A stretch of 64,000 nt of DNA from Caenorhabditis remanei (taxonomy: Eukaryota > Nematoda > Chromadorea > Rhabditida > Rhabditidae). This document shows, piece after piece, positions 1 through 9,308 of this stretch. The stretch lies in NCBI RefSeq assembly GCF_010183535.1, contig NC_071328.1:12338001-12402000 (forward strand), in the 5' to 3' direction. Below the pieces are notes generated by a model. The model searched no databases and was not told the origin of the DNA. It saw nothing but the letters and a program-made list of their open reading frames with translations. The position numbers and the translations under genes were made by a program. Position 1 is the first letter of the stretch, and every line of letters starts with the position of its first letter.

Positions 1-12
1 CCTTGGCCAACG

Positions 13-204
13 TTAGGTGGTGCTCCCTGCAAATCTCATGGTATGTACTTTGAAGCTTGGCTTAATTTTTTCAAACCTGCTGATACATTTGGAACTGGAG
101 CGAGTTGTTGAAACGGGTATTGTTGTTGTTGGTACGGAGGGAGCTGCTGATAAGGAAGTAAAATAACTTCTTTCGATAACAAAAAACAGAAAAAGAAATA
201 GGCA
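13..204 (-). pseudogene. C-terminal exons of a Gln/Pro-rich protein, cut by an element
   Basis: On the minus strand an open exon (about 204 to 77) encodes a Pro/Gln/Tyr-rich tail with the run PPYQQQQYPFQQ. It ends at CAG/gttt. A 50-base intron ends in ttgcag, and a 14-base last exon (26 to 13) in matching phase ends in TAA. The inferred C-terminus is APVPNVSAGSTT-stop. The 5' side is interrupted at 205 by the foldback element, so the remainder of the gene is not visible. I do not recognise the family. The exon could also be chance coding potential in a Q-rich stretch. Confidence 0.35.
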
Positions 205-1353
205 TACAGTAGCGAGCATAAGTGAGCACCCCTAGGTACTTTTATGTGTAACTCAGCTGAATTATGTCTGTTTTGCCTAAACTTTTTTTTGAAAGGAAGC
301 CAAAATATTCAGCAATACAAATATATGTTTTTTGAAAAACTTCCGTCACTGATTTTTTCGATAATCGATTTTTCCTGATCTTGATTTGAAAATTCGAAAA
401 AAAACTTTTTATTTTTCTCTTGGAGTTATTGAGTTTTTTGTTTCGAAATGTTGGAAAATGATCAGATAAACAAAAAAATATGTTGAATTGGCTTCTCAAC
501 TCCTGAGCATCGTGTTAGAGCTCCAGAAGTCAAAAGTAGTGTCCTCGGAAAAATCTTCATAACTCATCAAAAAAGGTTTCAAATAAGCCAAAACATGCAC
601 CCAAAGACGTGTCTTGTGTTTTTCTACAAACTAACATCAAAAAATTGCATATTAAGAAAAAAAAAATTTTCTAATTTTTTTAACTCAAAATTTTTTAAAT
701 TCCTATTTTTTCTCAATTTCTGGTATTTTGTGACTACAACACGAACAAGGAACACATAAATGTGTTTTATTATGTGTGATAAAGCATATTGCATGCAGTT
801 TTTGAAAGTTATGTTTGTTTTTCATCCAGAAAATACCAGAAATTGAGTAAAAATAGGAATTTAAAAAAAATTTTGTGAAAAAAATTAGAAAAATTATTTT
901 TTTTAATCTGTAATTTTTTGATGTTAGTTTGTAGAAAAACACAAGACACGTCTTTTGGTGCATGTTTTGGCTTATTTGAAACCTTTTTTGATGAGTTATG
1001 AAGATTTTCCCAAGTACACTACTTTTGACTTCTGGAGCTCTAGCACGATGCTCAGGAGTTGAGAAGCCAATTCAACATAATTTTTTGTTTATCTGATCAT
1101 TTTCCAACATTTCGAAACAAAAAACTCAATAACTCCAAGAGAAAAATAAAAAGTTTTTTTTCGAATTTTCAAATCAAGATCAGGAAAAATCGATTATCGA
1201 AAAAATCAGTGACGGAAGTTTTTCAAAAAACATATATTTGTATTGCTGAATATTTTGGCTTCCTTTCAAAAAAAAGTTTAGGCAAAACAGACATAATTCA
1301 GCTGAGTTACACATAAAAGTACCTAGGGGTGCTCACTTATGCTCGCTACTGTA
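205..1353. mobile_element. Long foldback (palindromic) TA-flanked DNA element
   Basis: The sequence from 205 (TACAGTAGCGAGCATAAGTG) is repeated in reverse complement ending at 1353. The arms stay almost identical for roughly 500 bases each, leaving a short centre near 740-800. The two mirror ORFs in the arms (242-499 and 1059-1316) are translations of the repeat, not genes. TA at both termini fits Tc1/mariner-type target use, as in non-autonomous elements. No transposase is present. Confidence 0.85.
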
Positions 1354-1387
1354 CGTATTAAAAAATGTGATGAGTGTATCAGATGGG

Positions 1388-1512
1388 TGATTGTCCCGTT
1401 CATTCGGGGATTGTTCGGTGGATTGTCCCGTTCATTCGGGGATTGTCCCGTTCATTCGGGGATTGTCCCGCTTGTTCGGGGATTGTCCCGCTTGTTCGTC
1501 ATTGTCCCGCTA
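1388..1512. repeat. 20-bp minisatellite
   Basis: About six tandem copies of a 20-base unit (gattgtcccgttcattcggg) are present, with one degenerate copy near 1411-1430 and later copies reading cttgttcg. It lies between the foldback element and a retroelement fragment. All three frames stay open through it, which explains several overlapping ORFs that are not genes. Confidence 0.85.
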
Positions 1513-1695
1513 TTATCGAACAGAGCCGAGAGGAGTTTCGAGCTTGTGCGCTAGTTTAGATGATGGGGGAGGCGAATAAACGACGGAGCAGTATTCAACT
1601 AGAGGGAGTACATAAGTTTTGAATAGGAAGATATAGTTCTGTCCGAAACGGGCGAATTTCGTCATGCCAGGAAAGACATTATTATAGGGTATCAA
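1513..1695 (-). pseudogene. Non-LTR retrotransposon reverse transcriptase fragment
   Basis: About 60 minus-strand codons contain FLFKTYVLPLVEYCSVVYSP. This matches the C-terminal part of the reverse transcriptase of CR1/RTE-type LINE elements, where the usual form is LYKTYVRPLLEYCSPVWSP. No catalytic YADD motif and no endonuclease are present nearby. It is a truncated relic, as expected for a 5'-truncated LINE copy. Confidence 0.6.
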
Positions 1696-1823
1696 AAAAG
1701 AACGCTTTAATATCGATTCAATAACAATTACACAATCTTCAACACTTTTCTAAAGTCATTAGAGTAAATTTCGCATTACGATAGGTACCAGTTGAGAGTC
1801 GATACTCAATTGAAGCCATTGAA

Positions 1824-3513
1824 CTATCTCATCTCCAAGGAAGTAATTTGTGTTCCAGTTCCATTTGGTTGTTCCTTGTTTTTCTTCCCTTTCAAACAGA
1901 ATATCTTTTTGCAATATTCTGAGAAACATTCCGCTTTTCCAGTAATTATATTTGTACTTACTGAAAATCGCATGCCGGAAAGTATTGATAACAAACATAT
2001 TGGGAAGAGGATCAAGTACTGGATACAATGCGATCGTTATACAAAGAATTCTCCCGAATATTTCGATTGAGCAATCAGCAATACAGAATATTATAATGAT
2101 TCCACTGGGTATGTACATTAAAACCAAAGGAATAATAGTTTGAAGAACGAGAGCAAGAAACAGTTGTTTCTGGACTGATTGGTATTGATTTGATCTTGTT
2201 TTTTTGGAATTCAGATTTTCGATCTTTTGGTAACATTTCATACCGAAAACACACATTATTGTCCCAGAGAAACTCTGAAATTTCTAAGCGAACGGTCAAT
2301 GATCGACGTAATAGAGCGAACTCACTATTTCCACCGTATTCTCAACCATCCCGGCCACATTCATCCAATTAATTTGTTGTTTTCCATGGATATCCCTTGG
2401 ATAAACATAGAATCCCATTATATCAACTTCATTGGTATCTATTTCAGACCCATTGAAAAACACTTCTCTGAAAAATTCCAAAATTTCAGTTAATCTAAAA
2501 TTTCAAGCTACTGTATCTCACTTATAAAACTGTGTAGTTTCATGAGTTGGACCAGCAAAATATCTGCAACCAGCCGCATGCAAACCACCAAATAAAATGG
2601 GGTAGAAAAGCCAAATGAGCAGTTTAGACGGATGAGAGGATGTCCAAATCTTATTTCTGATTGGGAAAAAAAACGTATTGCGTCTGACAAGGGAAGTCTT
2701 TGGAGGCGCGACGTTCATGCGGTCAATAAATTTGGTTAAAAGTACTTTCGACTACGGGGAGCCATTTCTTCAGTCAAATGGTGCTAAAACTCACTGCGAG
2801 CAGAGTTATGAGCTTTCAAACTATTCATATGGTTGAGCATTTTTCACAAGGAATTCCAAATCGGCCACATACACGTCACCGCGCGGTTCCAAACTCAAAC
2901 TCAACTCGCGGAGACATTTAGCCGGTTTTGATAGCAGGAATGGACTCCCCGCTGTCGAAAGTACATACAGCGAGTTAGATCGATTAAAAGCCGTTTCCCA
3001 AGGCTTCCCTTGTTAAAGAAGCACTCCCGATATAACTTACCCACTAACCACCAAATACCGAAACACAAAATGAACATCGATTAAAGAAAGTGACATTCCA
3101 TATGAAGCCCAGTACAACACTGTAACAATGAACAACTCAAAAACTCATATGTACTATGAACACTATGCTAGACTCCACCGGAATGCTCGTGGAACATTTT
3201 TTTAACAAAAAACCGGGTAACTCATACCGTTAAAAACTGGAAGCAACACCTCCGGCATATGGCTTTTTTCGGATGATATAACTATAAGAAATGCAGATTC
3301 CAAAGTATAGGAATCAGGTAAGATAATCATGTCAAGTATAGCATAGAGTCCCTCGAAAACAGCAAAATACAGCATCAAGTACTTATAGACTCCCAGATTT
3401 TGTGGAGATTTGTAGCAGATGAGGTGAAACATCAGGGTGTTCGTCAGCAAAGCGGCAATACCGCAACACCGGAGGAAAACGACGTGGAAGGTGTCCCAAG
3501 ACATTTGGGACAT
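1824..3513 (-). CDS. str-family seven-transmembrane chemoreceptor (copy A)
   Basis: A six-exon gene: 3513-3228, 3119-3041, 2656-2522, 2467-2326, 2274-1962 and 1918-1824. All splice sites are GT/AG and phases agree over 1050 bases (349 residues). The N-terminus has the family pattern CCGIAALLTNTLMFHLICYK then YKYLMLYFAVFEGLYAILD. The middle has HFVFRYLVV, and the C-terminal part has QKQLFLALVLQTIIPLVLMY and LDPLPNMFVI. These are typical of nematode Str receptors, predicted chemosensory GPCRs of neuronal cilia. A ttttcag acceptor lies three bases before the first ATG; a second in-frame ATG follows two codons later. Intron 2 is enlarged by a MITE. Copies B and C lie directly upstream in tandem. 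Confidence 0.85.
2687..3013. mobile_element. 327-bp MITE in intron 2 of receptor A
   Basis: The left end acaagggaagtctttgg pairs with cccaaggcttcccttgt at the right end. A second inner pair (tactttcgactacgggga against tccccgctgtcgaaagta) shows the inverted repeat reaches about 85 bases. The matching introns of copies B and C lack it. No clear target duplication is visible. Confidence 0.75.
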
Positions 3514-3780
3514 CGACTGAAAAGAATGAGATGAAGCTGTCGACTATTGGGGTATATAGTGAGTGTGCTCATTTCCGGTACAGATATTGTATGTTACCAC
3601 GAGGAATCTTTCTAGATTATGTCAATTAATTGAATACAACGATACCAGTGAATGTCTTTGAAGAGGAGTTCTCATTTCCGTTGTTTTTACGATGATCGTA
3701 GAAAACCATTCGTAGTTTTTTGTTCTAGTTCGTGTCATGTGATGAAAGGAAATTAGAATGTACAATTTAAGACAGAGATC
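3514..3780 (-). promoter_or_regulatory. Shared upstream region of receptor A
   Basis: This segment aligns with the regions just upstream of receptors B (6391-6650) and C (8200-8470). All three contain ggNatatatagtg followed by cattTCCGGTA, and gaggagttctcatttccgtt. Such conservation between tandem copies marks the promoter plus trans-splice leader region. Copy A is the most diverged of the three. Confidence 0.5.
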
Positions 3781-3795
3781 ATAGAAATCTTTATT

Positions 3796-6390
3796 TTATT
3801 TCATTTCCAGAGATGAGGTAGCGTCAGTTCCAGATGTTACTCCTTTAGTTACATTCGATTTCAAACAAAATATATTTCTGCAATAGCCTACAACAATTTC
3901 TTTTTAATACGAAACCCAATTATCTTTTCTTCACTAATTTTTTGTTGCAGTTCCAGTTGACTCTTGTCTCTTGTTATTCTTCCCTTTCAAACAGAATATC
4001 TTTTGGCAATATTCTGAAAATATTCCCCTTTTCTAGTAATTATATTTGTACTTACTGAAAATCGCATTTCGGAAAGTATTGATAACAAACATATTGGGAA
4101 GTGGATCAAGTACTGGATACAGTGCAATCGAAATACAAATAATTCTCCCGAATATTTCGATTGAGCAATCAGCAATACAGAATATTATAATGATTCCACC
4201 GGGTATGTACATTAAAACCAAAGGAATAATAGTTTGAAGAACGAGAGCAAGAAACAGTTGCTTCTGGACTGACTGATATTGGGAGGACGTTGTTCTTTTG
4301 GAATTCAGTTTTTCAATCTTTTGGTAACATTTCATACCGAAAACACACATTATTGTCCCAGAGAAACTCTGAAATGTTCAAGCTAACGGTTAGTTAGTGA
4401 TTTATGAACTTTGTTAAGAAACTGATCCTAACTTTACAATAGAGTACACTCACTATTTCCACTGTATTCTGAACCGTTCCAGCCACATTCATCCAGTTAA
4501 TTTGTTTTATTCCATGGATATCCTTTGGATAAATATAGAAACCCATTATATCAACTTCATTGGTATCTACTTGAGATCCATTGATAAACACTTCTCTGAA
4601 AAATTCCAAAATTTCAGTTAATCTAAAATATCAAGCTACTGTATTTTCGAAATAAAAACGTTCCGACATTTTTCCACACGTCAGAATGCAGACGCAGTAG
4701 TTATTTTGCTCTGATTGTGAGTCTGTCTTTTGTCGTGAGAAAAATATTGCAACTTTTTTTGTTTTGGTAATATCTCACTTATAAAACTGTCTAGTTTCAT
4801 CATTTGGACCAGCAAAATATCTGCAACCAGCCGCATGCAAACCACCAAATAAAATGGGGTAGAAAAGCCAAATGAGCAGTTTAGACGGATGAGAGGATGT
4901 CCAAATCTTATTTCTGATTGGAAGAAACTTATAGTGTTTTAAAGGAAAACTGAAGTCTTTATATTTTTTATTTCAGATTCAGAAACTTCAGAAAACTCTA
5001 ACTAGGGAATGGTCAGGACTGACTTTGGAGTTCAGCAACGAGACCTAGCAGAATCAAAAGAGAATCGAATTCTGATGGGAAATCAGTTTTCAAAAACTGC
5101 TGACGACCCTCCAGAATCCAGATATCCTTGTCTGAAAATGCAAATTTAATACATGTGATTTACTCGATTTTCCACCCAAATTTAGCTGTGTTTCGCCCCA
5201 AATATCAGGGCACCTGAACATCTCTCTCGGCTAGCGATTGGTGGTCGAGGGGTGAGCGCGTCTGTCTGTGAAGCACGCTATGCTGGTTCGACCCCCCGCT
5301 TTTTCAAACTTTTTTTGTTTTTTTTTCGCCATTTTTTTTTAACTTTTTGAGCCGTTTTTCAATTAAATCTAACCAAGACTGCGAATCGGACATAATCGAA
5401 TCGTCTTCCTATAGACAATATTCCGATAGTTGCTCTCACCAGCCGTCACTTCTAGTTAGCTTAACTTTCAAAGCAATTTGTGTTATTCAGAATGGTTCGC
5501 AGTCTTGGTTAGATTTAATTGAAAAACGGCTCAAAAAGTACAAAAAAGCGAAATAAAAAAACAAAAAAAAAGTTTGAAAAAGCGGGGGTCGAACCAGCAT
5601 AGCGTGCTTCACAGACAGACGCGCTCACCCCTCGACCACCAATCGCTGGCCGAATGATATCTTCGGGTGCTGTGACATTCGGGGCGAAACACAGCTAAAC
5701 TTCGATAGAAAATCGAGTAAATCACATGTATTAAATTTGCATTTTCAGACAAGGATTTCTGGATTCTGGAGGGTCGTCAGCAGTTTTTGAAAACTGATTT
5801 CCCATCAGAATTCGATTCTCTTTTGATTCTGCTAGGTCTCGTTGCTGAACTCCAAAGTCAGTCCTGACCATTCCCTAGTAAGAAAGAAAAACTCTTCCAC
5901 CAAAGAGCACTCCCGATATAACTTACCCACTAACCACCAAATACCGAAACACAAAATGAACATCGATTAAAGAAAGTGACATTCCATATGAAGCCCAGTA
6001 CAACACTGTAACAATGAACAACTCAATAACTCATATGTACTATGAACACTATGCTAGACTCCACCGGAATGCTCTTAGAACATTTTTTCAACAAAAAACC
6101 GTGTAACTCATACCGTTAAAAACTGGAAGCAACACTTCCGGCAAATGGCTTTTTTTGGATGATATGACTGTAAGAGAAGCAGATTCCAAAGTATAGAAAT
6201 CCAGGAGAATAGTCATGTCAAGTATCGCATAGAGCCCCTCGAACACAGCGAAATACAGCATCAGATACTTATAAGCTCCAATATTTTTTGGAGATTTATA
6301 GCAGATGAGATGAAACATCAGAGTATTTGTGAGCAGGGCAGCTATACCGCAACACCGGATGAATACGGTGTGGAAGGAGTCCCAAGACAT
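3796..6390 (-). CDS. str-family chemoreceptor (copy B) with two candidate last exons
   Basis: Exons: 6390-6114, 6005-5927, 4913-4779, 4595-4454, 4368-4056, then either 4013-3934 or 3887-3796. Both terminal exons start in phase 1, and each ends in a stop in frame: the proximal gives 341 residues, the distal 345. The proximal one encodes KYCQKIFCLKGKNNKR as in receptor A. The distal one encodes AYCRNIFCLKSNVTKG and ends SSLEMK, as in receptor C. The core has the same Str family signatures as copy A. A cttttcag-like acceptor precedes the ATG (ctgttcag, 12 bases upstream). Intron 2 carries an 877-bp foldback element. The gene looks coding along its whole length and may be a recombinant of A-type and C-type copies. 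Confidence 0.85.
5002..5878. mobile_element. 877-bp foldback element with TAA target duplication
   Basis: It starts ctagggaatggtcaggact and ends in its reverse complement. TAA lies immediately outside both ends (4999-5001 and 5879-5881). The arms match nearly to the centre, about 5420. Each arm carries a tRNA-like segment with a B box (ggttcgacccc). The TAA duplication suggests a PIF/Harbinger-like mobilising enzyme, but none is encoded. It sits in intron 2 of receptor B. The ORF at 5347-5556 is part of the loop, not a gene. Confidence 0.85.
5233..5302 (+). tRNA. tRNA-like sequence in a foldback arm (mirror copy at about 5578-5647)
   Basis: An A-box-like stretch (tggtcgaggggtgagcgcg) and a perfect B box (ggttcgacccc) are followed by a T-rich run. 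The T stem can form with one mismatch, but I cannot pair the acceptor or anticodon stems properly. It is best read as a tRNA-derived module carried by the element rather than a working tRNA. Confidence 0.3.
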
Positions 6391-6650
6391 TTGGTAAATC
6401 GACTGAACAGAATGAGAAGAAACCGACGATTATTGGGATATATAGTGGGCGGGTTCATTTCCGGTAGAAAGCTTCTAGACTATTGTAATCAATAGAATAC
6501 AAGGATAACAGTAATTGTCTTTGAAGAGGAGTTCTCATTTCCGTTATTTCTACGATACGGAATAACCAAGTTTGTTAGAAGAAAAACAATTTGTAGAGGA
6601 CAGGAAATTAGATTTTACAATTTCAGAGAAACATGTCAGAATATGTAATC
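6391..6650 (-). promoter_or_regulatory. Promoter region of receptor B
   Basis: This stretch is nearly identical to 8200-8470 upstream of receptor C over about 200 bases, including gggatatatagtgggcgggt, the cttctaga motif and ttacaatttcagagaaacatg. It must have been copied with the gene. A TATA-like run lies about 50 bases upstream of the ATG on the minus strand. Confidence 0.5.
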
Positions 6651-6829
6651 GTGTAAATATGATGATTCTTTCTGAAGGCACCTCATTATGGTCCCCAATT
6701 AATAACGTATTTATGTTTGGCCTCAATTTGCAGGTATTGTACAAAAGTGTTCCTATGAGAAGTTGATTTTATGTGAGGAAAGAAAATTGAAATATACAAT
6801 TTGAAACAGACATCATTAATATCGTTATT

Positions 6830-8199
6830 TTATTTCATTTCCAGAGATGAGCTAGCGGCAGTTCCAGATGTTACTCCTTTAGTTACATTCGATTTCAAAC
6901 AAAATATTGTTCCGCAATAGCCTACAAAAACTTGATTTTTATACAAAACACAATTGTCTTTTTACTCACTGGTTAACGCATTTCTGTACTTATTTATAAC
7001 AAACATATTGGGAAGTGGGTCGAGAACTCGATGAACAGCAGCTGTAGTCGACATAATTCTTCCAAAAAGTTCAAATGACTGATCGGTGAAACAGAAGAAT
7101 AAAAGGACTCCACTAGGTAGATACATTAAAACCAAAGGAATAATAGTTTGAAGGACAAGAGCAAGAAACAGTTGCTTCTGGACTGATTGATATTGATTTG
7201 ATCTTGTTTTCTTGGAATTGAGTTTTTCAATTTCTTTATAACATTTTATACCAAAAACACACATTATAGTTTCAGAGAAACCCTGAAAATATTCTGCATT
7301 ATGGTACCTTAAGTCCAGCTTACAACGTTCGCTGAAATCGCAATGATGGCTGTCACACTATTCCAGTTAACTCTTTGTTTAATTCTGGATAAATATAAAA
7401 TCCCATCATATCAAATTCATCAATATTACTATCAGATATATTCAATATCAATTCTCTGAAATATATTATTTTCGTTGTTTAGATCTGCTTCTAGTATCAC
7501 TTCAAAAACTGTCTAGTCTCGGGAGTTGGACCTGCGAAGTATCTACAAACAGCTGCATGGAAAGCACCAAACAGTATTGGGTATAGAAACCAGATGAGGA
7601 GTTTTGATGGTTTGAAGGACGTCCAGATTTTGTTTCTGTTTGGAAATATGAGTAATTATGAAGTATACATGCGCTCTACTAACAATGGTGACATTTTTCA
7701 GTTCTTTCAGCTGAGTTATCATTCGTTCAAACATTTATTCTTTTTTGAAAATTTTTTCCAGAATACTTGTGACAATATGTCTGCATTCCCAAGACTCACC
7801 CTGTAACCACCAAATACCGAAACAAAAAATGAATGTCAATAAGAGCGATTGATATTCCATATAAAGCCCAATATAACACTAAAATCAACTCTTAATTCAT
7901 AGCTTTTCCAACCTGAACTCACCATTCAAAACAGGAAGTAATTCCTTCGGCATATGGTTTTTCTTTGATGAGACAACTGTGAGCAAGGCGGATCTCAAAG
8001 TGATAGAGTCCGGTAGTGCAATAATGTCAAGTATAGCGTATAGTTCCTCAAAAACAGCGGAATAAAGCATCAGATACTTATAGGCTCCCAGATTTTTTGG
8101 AGATTTGTAGCAGATGAGATGAAACATCAGAGTATTTGTGAGCAGGGCAGCAATACCGCAACACCGGATGAATACGATGTGGAAGGAGTCCCAAGACAT
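6830..8199 (-). pseudogene. str-family chemoreceptor (copy C) with a frameshift
   Basis: Exons: 8199-7923, 7878-7800, 7635-7501, 7455-about 7324, 7282-6970 and 6921-6830. They follow copies A and B exactly in size and phase except exon 4. After the conserved MGFYIYP, the 18 bases present in B before AAACAA are only 5 here. This 13-base loss puts the exon out of frame, and a stop follows 9 codons later (TGA near 7366). Exons 5 and 6 are otherwise open and retain QKQLFLALVLQTIIPLVLMY. All other splice sites are intact, so the damage looks recent. A sequencing error cannot be excluded from this sequence alone. Confidence 0.75.
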
Positions 8200-8470
8200 T
8201 TGGGAAATCAACTGAACAGAATGAGATGAAACCGACGATTATTGGGATATATAGTGGGCGGGTTCATTTCCGGTAGAAAGCTTCTAGATTATTGTAATCA
8301 ACTGAATACAAGGATAACAGTGATTGTATTTGTAGAGGAGTTCTCATTTCCGTTATTTCTACCATACGGAATAACCAAGTTTGTTCAAAGAAAACCATGT
8401 GTAGAGGACAGGAAATTAGATTTTACAATTTCAGAGAAACATGTCTGAATATGTAATCGTGTAAATATAT
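8200..8470 (-). promoter_or_regulatory. Promoter region of receptor C copy
   Basis: Conserved counterpart of the region upstream of receptor B, including the tatatagtgggcgggt block. It still looks complete although the gene downstream is broken. Confidence 0.45.
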
Positions 8471-8830
8471 TCCTTCTGAAAGATGACCGATAAACTAATG
8501 AAATATTTATGTATTTAAGTTTGGCTTCAATTGTAATCGTTCTCAGACTCTGCCGAAATCTCAAGTACTCATCAGTGTTGGTACTGTTTGAATCTTTCAC
8601 ATTTTGGATCGATAGGCATAACTTGGGTTCTTCTGATCCTCGATCTTAACGTTTAAATGCGCGAACTCAAAAAACCAATGTCAATTTTTACATTTTTTAG
8701 AAAAATCTGCGGTAAACCAATAAATTTGAAATGTCTTGCTCGCTTTTTCAGGCAGTTACGAAACTCTCACTTTTAAATTTATCATTTTTATCTGTATAAA
8801 ACACCATTTCGACCTGTATAATGCATCTGA
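8471..8830. other. Intergenic region, no gene seen
   Basis: AT-rich sequence between receptor C and a foldback element. I see no coding pattern, splice-site set or tRNA-like box here. Confidence 0.5.
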
Positions 8831-9158
8831 AGAGACCCCACAAATCGGTGAGAAACGTGGTGCGGGAAACACGAATCGGGGAGAAACAAATCGGGGAAAT
8901 ACCATTCGGGGAAATACAATTCGGGGAGAAAGGGGCGTGGTCGCGGAAAAACTGTGCCGCAGTTGCAAAATAACTTGCTCATGGTAATTTTTCCTCTTAA
9001 AACTACTGTTAAAAAACTTTTTTGCAACTGCGGCACAGTTTTTTCGCGACCACGCCCCTTTCTCCCCGAATTGTATTTCCCCGAATGGTATTTCCCCGAT
9101 TTGTTTCTCCCCGATTCGTGTTTCCCGCACCACGTTTCTCCCCGATTTGTGGGGCCTC
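8831..9158. mobile_element. 328-bp foldback element with catctga duplication
   Basis: The arms start agagaccccacaaatcgg and contain a run of repeated ...ttcgggga... words. The right arm is the reverse complement, ending ccgatttgtggggcctc. The 7-base word catctga lies at 8824-8830 and again at 9159-9165, a probable target-site duplication (8 bases with one mismatch would fit hAT). The long ORFs on both strands here are repeat translation. It ends 150 bases from the san-1 start. Confidence 0.8.
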
Positions 9159-9165
9159 CATCTGA

Positions 9166-9308
9166 AACTTCACAAATTTTTAATTCGCATTGTCCGTCAA
9201 ATCTGGTACATTTTCCGCAAGGCGTGGTGTTTGCGGACGCAGTTTAATTGAATTTAGCGCGAATCGGAAAACTCGAATTCCCAACACAACTTCCCGGTTA
9301 TTTCCGAA
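9166..9308 (+). promoter_or_regulatory. san-1 promoter region
   Basis: The short space between the foldback element and the ATG at 9309 contains tttagcgcgaatc, which resembles an E2F/DP site (TTTSGCGC). That would suit a cell-cycle gene. This is inference from one motif. Confidence 0.35.

Noticed and set aside
242..1316. Two identical 85-residue ORFs on opposite strands, as a duplicated gene
   Set aside because: They are the same sequence in the two arms of a foldback element; low-complexity Lys/Phe/Ser content and no splice or start context.
1388..1512. Regular repeats as a CRISPR array
   Set aside because: Units are contiguous without unique spacers and the window is nematode DNA; it is a minisatellite.
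5347..5556. 69-residue ORF
   Set aside because: Lies across the centre of the foldback element at 5002-5878.
8756..9247. Proline-rich ORFs on both strands
   Set aside because: They are translations of the inverted-repeat element at 8831-9158.
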